This document shows positions 13,734-19,987 of a stretch of DNA of 26,033 bases, piece by piece. The first letter of the stretch is position 1, and the number at the start of each line of letters is the position of its first letter. A program made the translations under genes and the position numbers. This DNA comes from JBFGJH01 sp041586155 (GTDB taxonomy: Bacteria > Actinomycetota > Acidimicrobiia > Spongiisociales > JAENVV01). The stretch covers positions 1 to 26,033 of the forward strand of contig JBFHAT010000039.1 of NCBI GenBank assembly GCA_041586155.1, given 5' to 3'. The notes below the pieces were generated by a model that saw only the letters and a program-made list of their open reading frames with translations, had not been told where the DNA came from and made no database searches.

Positions 13734-14738
13734 ATGGACTTCGGGGTAGTGCTGCAGACGGATCCGCCCGCCTCACGGGTGGTCGAACTGGCGCGGGTGG
13801 CCGAAGGCCACGGTTTCACCCACGGGTGGACGTTCGACTCGCACGTGCTGTGGCAGGAGCCGTTCGTCATCTACGACCGGATGCTGGCTGCCACCGAGGA
13901 CATGGTGGTCGGGCCGATGGTCACCAACCCGGGGACACGCGACTGGACGGTGCTGGCCTCCCTGTTCGCGACACTGAACGAGCAGTACGGTCCTCGCACG
14001 ATCTGCGGTATGGGCCGAGGGGACTCGGCGCTGCGATACATCGGGCGAAAGCCGACGACGCTGGCGACCATGGCCGAGTGCATGGACATCGTGAAGGACC
14101 TCGTCGCCGGCAAAGAGGTCGGCTACAACGGCAAACAGATCAAACTCCCTTGGGTGGGCGACGGCTGGGACTTGCCCATGTGGGCGGCCGGCTACGGGCC
14201 GAAGGCCCTCGCCACGGTCGGAGCCCACGCCGATGGGTTCATCCTCCAGTTGGCCGACCCCCAGGTCCTCGAGTGGACGATGGGGGCGGTCCGAGACGCC
14301 GCCACCGAGGCCGGACGGGACCCTGATTCGATCGATATCTGTGTGGTCGCCCCGGCCTATGTCGGCGACGACATCGGCCATCAGCGCGACCAGACCCGCT
14401 GGTTCGGAGGCATGGTGGGCAACCACGTCGCCGACATGGTCAAGCGCTACGGCGAGGACGAGTCCAAGGTGCCCAAGGCCCTTTCGGACTACATCCGCGC
14501 GCGCGAAGGCTACGACTACGACCATCATGGGAAAGCCGGCAACCCATCCACCGATTTCGTGCCCGACGAGATCGTCGACCGCTTCTGCGTCCTCGGGACC
14601 GTCGATCAGCACATCGAGAAGCTCTCGCTGCTGCGTGACATGGGGGTGGACCAGTTCGGCATCTACCTCATGCACGACGCCCAGGAGGCCACGCTCGAAG
14701 CCTACGGACGGGAAGTGATCCCGGCACTGCGTGGCTGA
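13734..14738 (+). CDS. LLM-class flavin/F420-dependent oxidoreductase
   Basis: 334 aa luciferase-like monooxygenase-fold protein. The N-terminus MDFGVVLQTDPPASRVVELARVAE begins the first strand and helix of the TIM barrel; GFTHGWTFDSHVLWQEPF, VVGPMVTNPGTRDWTVLASLFATL, GMGRGDSALRYIG and MWAAGYGPKALATVGAHADGFIL are typical of F420/FMN-binding members. It resembles the group seen next to hydantoinase genes in actinobacteria (TIGR03842-like, from memory). The reaction is not known. Its position at the end of a pyrimidine operon that lacks a dihydropyrimidine dehydrogenase makes a ring-reducing or ring-oxidising step plausible. Start ATG 13734 with AAGGAAC upstream. The stop is within a short palindromic hairpin shared with the convergent gene. 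Confidence 0.85.
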   Translation: MDFGVVLQTDPPASRVVELARVAEGHGFTHGWTFDSHVLWQEPFVIYDRMLAATEDMVVGPMVTNPGTRDWTVLASLFATLNEQYGPRTICGMGRGDSALRYIGRKPTTLATMAECMDIVKDLVAGKEVGYNGKQIKLPWVGDGWDLPMWAAGYGPKALATVGAHADGFILQLADPQVLEWTMGAVRDAATEAGRDPDSIDICVVAPAYVGDDIGHQRDQTRWFGGMVGNHVADMVKRYGEDESKVPKALSDYIRAREGYDYDHHGKAGNPSTDFVPDEIVDRFCVLGTVDQHIEKLSLLRDMGVDQFGIYLMHDAQEATLEAYGREVIPALRG

Positions 14739-14748
14739 CCCTTCAGCC
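14733..14748. terminator. Short convergent hairpin containing both stop codons
   Basis: GGCTGA (14733-14738), loop CCCT, TCAGCC (14743-14748). The TGA of the LLM gene ends the left arm, and the TGA of the minus-strand gene (TCA on the plus strand) begins the right arm, so the four loop bases are all that separate the two genes. The 6-bp stem is short for a terminator. The same design with an 8-bp stem occurs at 24468-24493. Confidence 0.4.
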
Positions 14749-15411
14749 TGAGCCGGCTCCGATCACGACGACCAGCACGAGCGCAACGACGATCGCTGCG
14801 CCAACCAAGAAACCCACCTTGACCCGCCTCGGAGTTCGATCACCCGGCGCGAACACCACCGAGAACGCCCACGCCTCGGCCGCGAGCATCGGCAGATACC
14901 ACGCCGTCGCTACCACGGTCTCCAGATCGCCGAACCGCCAGTTCCGGAATATCACATCGTCGATCACCGGATACTGTGCGGCGGCCCCGAGCGCCAGCAG
15001 CGGCCAACTGAGCCACCTGGTGGCGCGGCGGCCGAACGCCACTCCCCACAGGATGACGGTGGGCCACATGACGGCTCCTCCGGCTCCGAGCAGCCCAAGC
15101 GCGAGCAACGAGAGCCTCCACCACCCGGCGCCGCCCACCCGCCGGCGGTGACGGGCCAAGCCGAGCACCATTCCGACGACGGTGGAAGCGCCGAAGATGA
15201 ACAGCGTCCCCGACCAGCTGAACTCGGGCGACGTCGAGATGAACCGCATCCACACGCGCATGGCCACGCCCCACAGGAGCCCCAGTCCGGCGCCGGTTGC
15301 AACGGGATGCGCTGACAACTTCGCGACCAACCCATGGCGGAACCCACGATCGACAGCGAGTGTCGGAGCTCCGCCAACCGAGATACCGCTGTTCGTCACA
15401 TCTACTTCCAT
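14743..15411 (-). CDS. Polytopic membrane protein of unknown function
   Basis: 222 aa if started at ATG 15411; the frame is open to 15468 and an ATG at 15432 is also possible, none with a good ribosome site. Six or so hydrophobic stretches: ATGAGLGLLWGVAMRVW, SWSGTLFIFGASTVVGMVLGL, LSLLALGLLGAGGAVMWPTV, WLSWPLLALGAAAQYPV, TAWYLPMLAAEAWAFSVVFA and VGFLVGAAIVVALVLVVVIG. Positively charged RHRRR and RR patches mark cytoplasmic loops. No catalytic motif is visible and I do not recognise the family. It is convergent with the LLM gene and separated by four bases. Confidence 0.65.
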   Translation of the reverse strand: MEVDVTNSGISVGGAPTLAVDRGFRHGLVAKLSAHPVATGAGLGLLWGVAMRVWMRFISTSPEFSWSGTLFIFGASTVVGMVLGLARHRRRVGGAGWWRLSLLALGLLGAGGAVMWPTVILWGVAFGRRATRWLSWPLLALGAAAQYPVIDDVIFRNWRFGDLETVVATAWYLPMLAAEAWAFSVVFAPGDRTPRRVKVGFLVGAAIVVALVLVVVIGAGSG

Positions 15412-15520
15412 CACCGTTAAAGACGAGCGCATCGTCCGTTTGGGTGACAAGGGTTGGCCGACGCCCACGGCGTGCGGGTACGACCTGCAGAACGTCGAGC
15501 ACCGATCCGTACCGAGGCGG

Positions 15521-15910
15521 CTAGCGCCGCTCGTACTCCTCGTCGGTGACCTTGCGGGGGAGCCATTCGGTGGGCCCGCCGGTGGTGAGCGACAGGTGCG
15601 TCATGGGGCTGGCGGGCCCGGCGCCATGCCAGTGCACCTCGCCGGGCGGTGCATAGACCACGTCGCCGGCGGCCACCTCCACCGTCGAACCGTCGTCGGT
15701 CTGCACCAACCCTGCCCCGTTGGTGATATACAGCACCTGCCCGGCCGGGTGGGTGTGCCAATCGGTACGAGAGCCGGGATCGAAGTGCACCGCAAGCGCG
15801 TTGAGCGCGTCCGGCGAACGATCACTCAGTGGCCCGAAGCGCACCGTTCCGGTGAAGTTCTCGGCCGGAGCCTCGGACCAGACGATGTCGGTGGAGGGGG
15901 TGTGTTCCAT
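15521..15910 (-). CDS. Small cupin-domain protein
   Basis: 129 aa single-domain cupin (Cupin_2). Motif 1: DWHTHPAGQVLYITNGAG with His52, His54 and Gln58 in place of the usual Glu. Motif 2: GDVVYAPPGEVHWHGAGP with His93. These would bind one divalent metal in the barrel. Similar stand-alone cupins accompany carboxymuconolactone-decarboxylase-type or quinone/antibiotic genes, but none is near; the substrate is unknown. The ATG at 15910 lies six bases after TAGGGT, so the message may be leaderless. The start ATGGAACACACC has no Shine-Dalgarno, which agrees. Confidence 0.85.
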   Translation of the reverse strand: MEHTPSTDIVWSEAPAENFTGTVRFGPLSDRSPDALNALAVHFDPGSRTDWHTHPAGQVLYITNGAGLVQTDDGSTVEVAAGDVVYAPPGEVHWHGAGPASPMTHLSLTTGGPTEWLPRKVTDEEYERR

Positions 15911-15916
15911 GCTCCG

Positions 15917-15922
15917 ACCCTA
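15917..15922 (-). promoter_or_regulatory. -10 element for a leaderless cupin transcript
   Basis: TAGGGT on the minus strand (15922-15917), then six bases (CGGAGC), then ATG. This is the third TANNNT-N6-ATG case in the window. Confidence 0.5.
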
Positions 15923-15927
15923 CCTGG

Positions 15928-16263
15928 TCAGTTCTTGGCAGCCCTGGCGACATCGAGCGCTTCAGTGGCCCATTTGTGTAGCTCGGCGGGGTCGGCCAGG
16001 ACTCGGCCGGGTACGGAGTAATACGGCATACGGGCGTGCTTGCTGCTACCCAGCTCGGCGAACTTGGCGGCCGTGTCATCGTCCGCTCTCAGAAAGACGC
16101 CGCCGGTCGAGTCGACGATCAGAAACATCACTCCGTCTTCGAAGAGGCCGACTCCTCCGAACATCTTCTTGGAGGTGACGTCGCCCAACCCGGCCAGGTC
16201 GTCAACCAGGGCCTCGGCCACTTCGGTTGCGGTGCCGGTCAGCCTCGCTCCCTTTTCTCCCAT
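15928..16263 (-). CDS. TfoX N-terminal domain protein
   Basis: 111 aa, the length of a stand-alone TfoX_N (PF04993) protein. Landmarks: VTSKKMFGGVGLFEDGVMFLIVDS, GVFLRADDDTAAKFAELG, and MPYYSVPGRVLADPAELHKWATEAL, which follow the family's strand order. In Haemophilus and Vibrio the two-domain TfoX/Sxy activates competence, but single-domain actinobacterial versions have no shown role, so no competence function should be assumed. GGAGGG five bases before ATG 16263 supports the start. It is divergent from the GlsB-type gene. Confidence 0.85.
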   Translation of the reverse strand: MGEKGARLTGTATEVAEALVDDLAGLGDVTSKKMFGGVGLFEDGVMFLIVDSTGGVFLRADDDTAAKFAELGSSKHARMPYYSVPGRVLADPAELHKWATEALDVARAAKN

Positions 16264-16276
16264 GCCGTCCCTCCAG

Positions 16277-16301
16277 GTTTGAGAACCGGCTGCGCAGGGT
16301 A
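16277..16301 (+). promoter_or_regulatory. SigB/SigF-type stress promoter of the GlsB-like gene
   Basis: GTTT (16277-16280, within GGTTTGAG), 16 nt, GGGTA (16297-16301). This matches the known general-stress promoter pattern of Actinobacteria and Bacillus (GTTT...GGGTA). Transcription would start near 16309, with AAGGAG at 16323-16328 before the ATG at 16336. Confidence 0.65.
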
Positions 16302-16335
16302 GCGCAAAGGCTCCACGCTAGAGAAGGAGCATGAC

Positions 16336-16593
16336 ATGACCATCATCGTATTCCTGATCATGGGTCTGATCGCCGGCGCGATCGCTCGGTTCTTGGTGCC
16401 CGGCGACGACCCGATGGGTTGGCTCGGCACCCTGATCTTGGGCGTCATCGGCTCGTTCGTCGGTGGCTTCCTCGCCAACCTCTTCACGGGTGACGGGTTC
16501 GAGCTGTCGGCAGCCGGGCTGGTTGGCTCGATCGTCGGAGCGGTGATCGCGCTCGTGGTGTACCGGGCCGTCGGCTCGCGCACGTATGCCTGA
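16336..16593 (+). CDS. GlsB/YeaQ/YmgE-family stress-response membrane protein
   Basis: 85 aa, three hydrophobic Gly-rich helices: residues ~2-20 (IIVFLIMGLIAGAIARFL), ~28-50 (GWLGTLILGVIGSFVGGFLANL) and ~60-77 (AGLVGSIVGAVIALVVY). The ARFLVPGDDPMGWLGTLILGVIGS region is the family signature (transglycosylase-associated protein, PF04226). The family is membrane-bound and induced by stress in several bacteria; the mechanism is unknown. AAGGAG 7 nt upstream sets the start, and a SigB/SigF-type promoter lies upstream. A hairpin terminator follows. Confidence 0.88.
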   Translation: MTIIVFLIMGLIAGAIARFLVPGDDPMGWLGTLILGVIGSFVGGFLANLFTGDGFELSAAGLVGSIVGAVIALVVYRAVGSRTYA

Positions 16594-16618
16594 TCGCAAC
16601 TGACCAAGAGAGAATGCG

Positions 16619-16645
16619 ACGGCGCCGCCTCGTGCGGCGCCGTTT
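16619..16645 (+). terminator. Rho-independent-type terminator
   Basis: ACGGCGCCGC (16619-16628), loop CTCGT, GCGGCGCCGT (16634-16643), then TT. A perfect 10-bp GC-rich stem with a short T-run. It ends the GlsB transcript just before the next stress promoter. Confidence 0.75.
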
Positions 16646-16654
16646 CGCGTCCTC

Positions 16655-16679
16655 GTTTCGTGATCGGCTCATCCGGGTA
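16655..16679 (+). promoter_or_regulatory. SigB/SigF-type stress promoter of the Dps operon
   Basis: GTTT (16655-16658, within CGTTTCG), 16 nt, GGGTA (16675-16679, followed by C). Same elements and spacing as at 16277. The start would be near 16687, 21 nt before the ATG at 16708. Confidence 0.65.
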
Positions 16680-16707
16680 CGGATTCGGCGTCGAATACAG
16701 GAGCAGC

Positions 16708-17163
16708 ATGACTCAGCCCGAGCACACCGTGATCGCAACCTTCACGGACCCTGCCCACGCCCGCCACGCGATCCGCGACCTGGAGAGGTCGGGATTCGAA
16801 CCACATGAGCTGGCTCTCGACGGCAGGTCCCTCACCGCCGTCGATCGGATGGGCATGTGGAAGGCACGGATCCGACGCGCCATCGCCTCAGGCGCCGCCC
16901 TGACGGCTCTCATCGCCCTCTTCGCCGCAGAACAAGGATGGATGTCCACGGCTGCGGCCTTTGTCACGACGATCGCCATCGCATTCGCGCTGGCTGTCTG
17001 GGGGGTCCGCCAGTTTGGCCGAACCCGTGCATGGCGTGATACGTTCTTCGTGGCACCCGATCAGCCCACCTCTGTGGCGCTCCGGTCGAACCGGGGGATC
17101 GAAGTGAGCCGGGCGATGGATCGCCTCGGGAAGCACCAACCCATCCAGCTGACAAGGAGCTGA
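16708..17163 (+). CDS. YflT-like general stress membrane protein
   Basis: 151 aa from ATG 16708 with AGGAGC nine bases upstream; the open frame starts at 16660, upstream of the predicted transcription start. The N-terminal ~45 residues (HTVIATFTDPAHARHAIRDLERSGF) resemble the ferredoxin-like fold of the 17-kDa general-stress (YflT) type. Two membrane helices follow at about residues 67-80 and 88-106 (AAAFVTTIAIAFALAVWGV), then a soluble tail with DTFFVAPDQPTSVALRS. The function is unknown. It is first in the stress operon, with Dps six bases after its stop; the Dps ribosome site lies in its last codons. Confidence 0.65.
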   Translation: MTQPEHTVIATFTDPAHARHAIRDLERSGFEPHELALDGRSLTAVDRMGMWKARIRRAIASGAALTALIALFAAEQGWMSTAAAFVTTIAIAFALAVWGVRQFGRTRAWRDTFFVAPDQPTSVALRSNRGIEVSRAMDRLGKHQPIQLTRS

Positions 17164-17169
17164 TCTCCC

Positions 17170-17745
17170 ATGACCACCACGACCCACGACATGACTTCCA
17201 GGTTCGCCCCCGCCGGGCTCTCACAGGGAGACGCCGACCGGATCGCCGAGCTGCTGCAGGACCGGCTGCACAGCCTCCTCGACCTCACGCTCGTACTGAA
17301 ACATGCCCACTGGAACGTCGTCGGACCCGGCTTCATGGCGGTCCACGAACTGCTCGACAAGAACGTCGTCGGCGTACGCGCCATGGCTGACGCGGTCGCC
17401 GAGCGCATCGCGACGGTTGGAGCAATACCCAATGGCCTCGCCGGACATCTCGTCGAGGCACGCGACTGGGACGACTACGCGATCGGCCGCGCAGCCGTCC
17501 CGGCTCACCTCGCCGCTCTGCGCCTGGTGTACGACGGGGTCATCGGCGACCACCGCAAAGCGCTGTCTGAGATGGAGAAACTCGACCCGGTCACCGCCGA
17601 TCTGCTCACGCAGCAGCTGGGCGAGCTCGAGCTGCAGCAATGGTTCATCGTTGCCCACCTGAAGACAGTCGACGGAGAGCTCGTCAGCGGAGGCGAGACC
17701 ACCGAGCTGGGCGCAGCCGCCGCGGCCGCCACTTCCGACCAATGA
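17170..17745 (+). CDS. dps: Dps-family DNA-protection ferritin
   Basis: 191 aa. All five ferroxidase ligands known from E. coli Dps are present with the same spacing: His47 (KHAHWNVVGPGF), His59 and Asp63 (VHELLD), Asp74 and Glu78 (MADAVAERI). The protein should form a dodecamer that oxidises ferrous iron with hydrogen peroxide, stores it, and shields DNA during starvation and oxidative stress. The Ala-rich C-terminal tail (~20 residues) is variable in the family; no Lys-rich DNA-binding tail is evident. AAGGAG precedes ATG 17170, and the stop overlaps the DUF4235 gene by ATGA. The SigB/SigF-type promoter at 16655 is the likely driver. Confidence 0.95.
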   Translation: MTTTTHDMTSRFAPAGLSQGDADRIAELLQDRLHSLLDLTLVLKHAHWNVVGPGFMAVHELLDKNVVGVRAMADAVAERIATVGAIPNGLAGHLVEARDWDDYAIGRAAVPAHLAALRLVYDGVIGDHRKALSEMEKLDPVTADLLTQQLGELELQQWFIVAHLKTVDGELVSGGETTELGAAAAAATSDQ

Positions 17746-17987
17746 GCATCGATCGACGAACCAAAGCCGCCCTGGCCGGCGCAGCCGCCGCTGTGGCGGG
17801 CTTCGCGGCGCGCAAGGCATCGGAGCGAGTGTGGGCGGGTGTGACCGACGAGGAGCCTCCCAACGACCCAACCGACCGAGGCACCAGCTGGGGGGACGCC
17901 ATCATGTGGACCCTTCTGATCTCGGCCGTTGTTGGGCTCGCCCGCCTGGCCACCCGGCGAACGGTGTCCGGTCTCGCCGAGTCCTGA
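17742..17987 (+). CDS. DUF4235 small membrane protein
   Basis: 81 aa. The start ATG overlaps the dps stop (ATGA), so translation is coupled. An N-terminal hydrophobic Ala-rich helix (residues ~8-22) is followed by KASERVWAGVTDEEPPNDPTDRGTSWGDAIMW and a second helix (LLISAVVGLARLATRR). The sequence W-x-x-V-T-x-E-x-P-P and the SW-x-A-x-x-W block are typical of DUF4235 (PF14019), an actinobacterial family of unknown function. A 65-nt gap with possible RNA hairpins separates it from the heliorhodopsin gene. Confidence 0.82.
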   Translation: MSIDRRTKAALAGAAAAVAGFAARKASERVWAGVTDEEPPNDPTDRGTSWGDAIMWTLLISAVVGLARLATRRTVSGLAES

Positions 17988-18029
17988 GGTTCGGGCGCCG
18001 TCATCCACGGCCCGGCGCCGCCCCGTACC

Positions 18030-18048
18030 ACCTCCACTGAAGGGAGGT
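18030..18048 (+). promoter_or_regulatory. Hairpin covering the heliorhodopsin ribosome binding site
   Basis: ACCTCC (18030-18035) pairs perfectly with GGAGGT (18043-18048), the Shine-Dalgarno four bases before ATG 18053; the loop is 7 nt. Just upstream GGCGCCG (17994-18000) can pair with CGGCGCC (18013-18019). The anti-Shine-Dalgarno pairing could limit translation initiation. A 6-bp stem can arise by chance. Confidence 0.4.
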
Positions 18049-18052
18049 CGCC

Positions 18053-18817
18053 ATGATCACACTGACTGAAACTCGTCGCCGCCGGCTGCGCATCTACAAC
18101 GCAGTGATGGGATCCTTCCATGCCGCCCAAGGTGTTGCGATCCTCGCCCTGGCCAATGACTTCGCCCTCCCTGTCACCGGCTCGTTTCTGCAGGGCCCTC
18201 CCGGATCGGGAGCGACGGAAGTCGTCGAGCTGTTCGAGGTCCGGGTGGCGTGGGGGGTGGCATTGTTCGTGTTCTTGTCGGCGATTGCCCACTTCTGGAT
18301 CGTCACCCCTGCCGGCTTCCGCCGCTACACCGAGATGTTGTCGGAGGGACGCAACTACTACCGGTGGGCCGAGTACGCCGTCAGCTCGTCCGTCATGGTC
18401 GTCCTGATCGCCCTGCTGCCCGGCATCAGCGACGTGGCCGCCCTCATCGCCATCTTCGTGGTGAACGCTTCGATGATCCTCTTCGGTTGGTTGATGGAGA
18501 AGTACGAGCGGCCGGATGGTGCGCCGAACTGGCTCGCCTACTGGTTCGGTGTCATCGCCGGCGCCGCTCCGTGGCTTGCGATCGGCGTCTATTTGTGGAC
18601 GCCGGGAAGTGACAGTGCCCCGCCGACGTTCGTCTACGCCATCTTCTTCTCGCTGTTCTTGTTCTTCAACTCGTTCGCCCTCAACATGTGGCTCCAATAC
18701 CGTCGAGTCGGCAAATGGCGGGACTATCTGTTCGGCGAATCGGTGTACGTCGCGTTGAGTCTGGTGGCCAAGTCGGCGCTGGCATGGCAGGTATTCGCCG
18801 GTACCCTCGCCACTTGA
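18053..18817 (+). CDS. Heliorhodopsin
   Basis: 254 aa, seven hydrophobic helices. Retinal-binding Lys240 lies in the last helix, in SLVAKSALAWQVFAGTL. The counterion Glu107 (YYRWAEYAVSSSVM) and the histidines His23 (GSFHAAQG) and His80 (SAIAHFW) fall at the same residue numbers as those described for heliorhodopsin 48C12; the lysine is one earlier than its Lys241. Helix 3 and 7 motifs are heliorhodopsin, not the DTD/DTE pattern of type 1 pumps. Family members lie in the membrane with the N-terminus inside, have slow photocycles and act as light sensors or regulators rather than pumps. It follows the Dps/DUF4235 genes and is 16 nt upstream of an MscS gene. Start ATG 18053 has GGGAGGT at 18042-18048. 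Retinal synthesis genes are not in the window. Confidence 0.95.
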   Translation: MITLTETRRRRLRIYNAVMGSFHAAQGVAILALANDFALPVTGSFLQGPPGSGATEVVELFEVRVAWGVALFVFLSAIAHFWIVTPAGFRRYTEMLSEGRNYYRWAEYAVSSSVMVVLIALLPGISDVAALIAIFVVNASMILFGWLMEKYERPDGAPNWLAYWFGVIAGAAPWLAIGVYLWTPGSDSAPPTFVYAIFFSLFLFFNSFALNMWLQYRRVGKWRDYLFGESVYVALSLVAKSALAWQVFAGTLAT

Positions 18818-18833
18818 CAACCTGGAGAGATCG

Positions 18834-19664
18834 ATGACCTACCGGCTGCAGCAAGAGACGGAGACCGTCACGAGTGGGCTGAGCGACGTGTCGGTCGAGC
18901 AGTGGATCATCGCCGCCGCCATCTTGGCAGCCGGCATCTTCCTCGGCCTCGCCGCCCGCCGCGTCGTGACACGGCTGCTCCGCTCCAAGGTCGACAGTGA
19001 ATTCGCCGCCCGGGTGGTGGGTCGGGTCGTCGGCTACATCCTCGTCTTGGTGGCTTTCGTGTACGCCATCGGGCAGATCGGGCTGGAGCTCGGCCCCATC
19101 CTGGCCCTCGCCGGCGTGGCCGGCCTCGCCATTGCGTTTGCCACACAGGACATCCTGGAGAACCTGATCGCCGGGTTCTTCATGATCACCCGGCGGCCGT
19201 TCAACATCGGTGACGAGGTGGAGACGAACGACATCTTCGGCAGCGTTCAGGACATCAATCTGCGCTCGACCACCATCCGTAGGCCCGACGGGGTGATGGT
19301 CTACATCCCCAATGCGGACGTGTGGAAGTCACCGATCTTCAACCGCTCCGAGGAGGGTGCCCGTCGGAGCGAGCTGGCGGTGGGAGTGGGGTACGACACC
19401 GATCTCGACCAAGCGGCCCACCTCCTCGAAGAAGCGGCGGGATCGGTCTCAGGCGTCGCCGCCGACCCTGCGCCGAAGGCGTTGGTCGAGGCGTTCGGTG
19501 CATCGAGCATCGACTTCACCGTCATGTACTGGCACGAGCCATCGATCGCCGACGAAAGAGGCGCCCGCGACCGAGTGGCCCGAGCGGTCAAGGTCGCTTT
19601 CGACGAGGCGGGGATCGACATTCCGTTTCCGATCAGAACGGTGCACCTCACCCGCACCGGTTGA
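18834..19664 (+). CDS. MscS-family mechanosensitive channel
   Basis: 276 aa. Transmembrane helices at about residues 22-41, 60-81 and 86-116. The pore helix LALAGVAGLAIAFATQDI leads into LIAGFFMITRRPFNIGDEVE, the entry to the beta domain (NDIFGSVQDINLRSTTIRRPDG...YIPNADVWKSPIFN), followed by an alpha/beta C-terminal domain (DFTVMYWHEP). All core MscS parts are present. The channel opens under membrane tension and releases solutes on hypo-osmotic shock. ATG 18834 has GGAGAG upstream, and 16 nt separate it from heliorhodopsin, so the two should share an mRNA. Confidence 0.92.
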   Translation: MTYRLQQETETVTSGLSDVSVEQWIIAAAILAAGIFLGLAARRVVTRLLRSKVDSEFAARVVGRVVGYILVLVAFVYAIGQIGLELGPILALAGVAGLAIAFATQDILENLIAGFFMITRRPFNIGDEVETNDIFGSVQDINLRSTTIRRPDGVMVYIPNADVWKSPIFNRSEEGARRSELAVGVGYDTDLDQAAHLLEEAAGSVSGVAADPAPKALVEAFGASSIDFTVMYWHEPSIADERGARDRVARAVKVAFDEAGIDIPFPIRTVHLTRTG

Positions 19665-19668
19665 CCAA

Positions 19669-19704
19669 CGAGAAGGAGCCGCCCCGGAGGGCGGCCCGTT
19701 CTCG
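19669..19704. terminator. Bidirectional hairpin between convergent genes
   Basis: CGAGAA (19669-19674) with TTCTCG (19699-19704) and GCCGCCC (19678-19684) with GGGCGGC (19689-19695), separated by a small internal loop; the tetraloop is CGGA. It lies between the MscS gene and the minus-strand 65-aa gene. Confidence 0.65.
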
Positions 19705-19727
19705 CTGGGGGAGGCGGGGTTGCGTGG

Positions 19728-19925
19728 CTACTCGGTCTCTGTCCCTGTCGAGTCGTCAACGGTGATGTTGATCTCGTCGGGCACGACCTCAGCGTCTCCC
19801 GAGCTGAACGTCGTGAATGCCCACCAGCCGAAAACCACCAGCAGGATCGCGATGATCACTGCGGCGAGCGGTCCGGCTCCACTGTCCGTGTCTTTGACGA
19901 CAACGGTTTCGTGATGATCTGCCAT
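19728..19925 (-). CDS. 65-aa single-pass membrane protein
   Basis: A polar N-terminus (MADHHETVVVKDTDSG), one membrane helix at residues ~19-40 (PLAAVIIAILLVVFGWWAFTTF) and an acidic outer tail (DAEVVPDEINITVDDS). AGGAGA nine bases before ATG 19925 supports the start. A SigB/SigF-type promoter (19963-19987) lies upstream, so it is probably stress-induced like its neighbours. I recognise no named family. Confidence 0.75.
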   Translation of the reverse strand: MADHHETVVVKDTDSGAGPLAAVIIAILLVVFGWWAFTTFSSGDAEVVPDEINITVDDSTGTETE

Positions 19926-19962
19926 GATCGTTGTCTCCTGGTGTTCGGTAGTGGCAATGCCC

Positions 19963-19987
19963 TACCCAGGAGGCGGGCCTCTCAAAC
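19963..19987 (-). promoter_or_regulatory. SigB/SigF-type stress promoter of the 65-aa protein
   Basis: On the minus strand GTTT (19987-19984, in GGTTTGAGAG), 16 nt, GGGTA (19967-19963, followed by GGGC). The -35 part overlaps the last bases of the DUF2254 gene (stop at 19982-19984). Similar to the promoter at 16277, sharing GGTTTGAGA and GGGTAG. Confidence 0.65.

Noticed and set aside
18053..18817. Proton- or sodium-pumping type 1 rhodopsin
   Set aside because: The DTD/DTE/NDQ pump motifs are absent, and helix 3 and 7 motifs as well as His23, His80 and Glu107 are those of heliorhodopsins.
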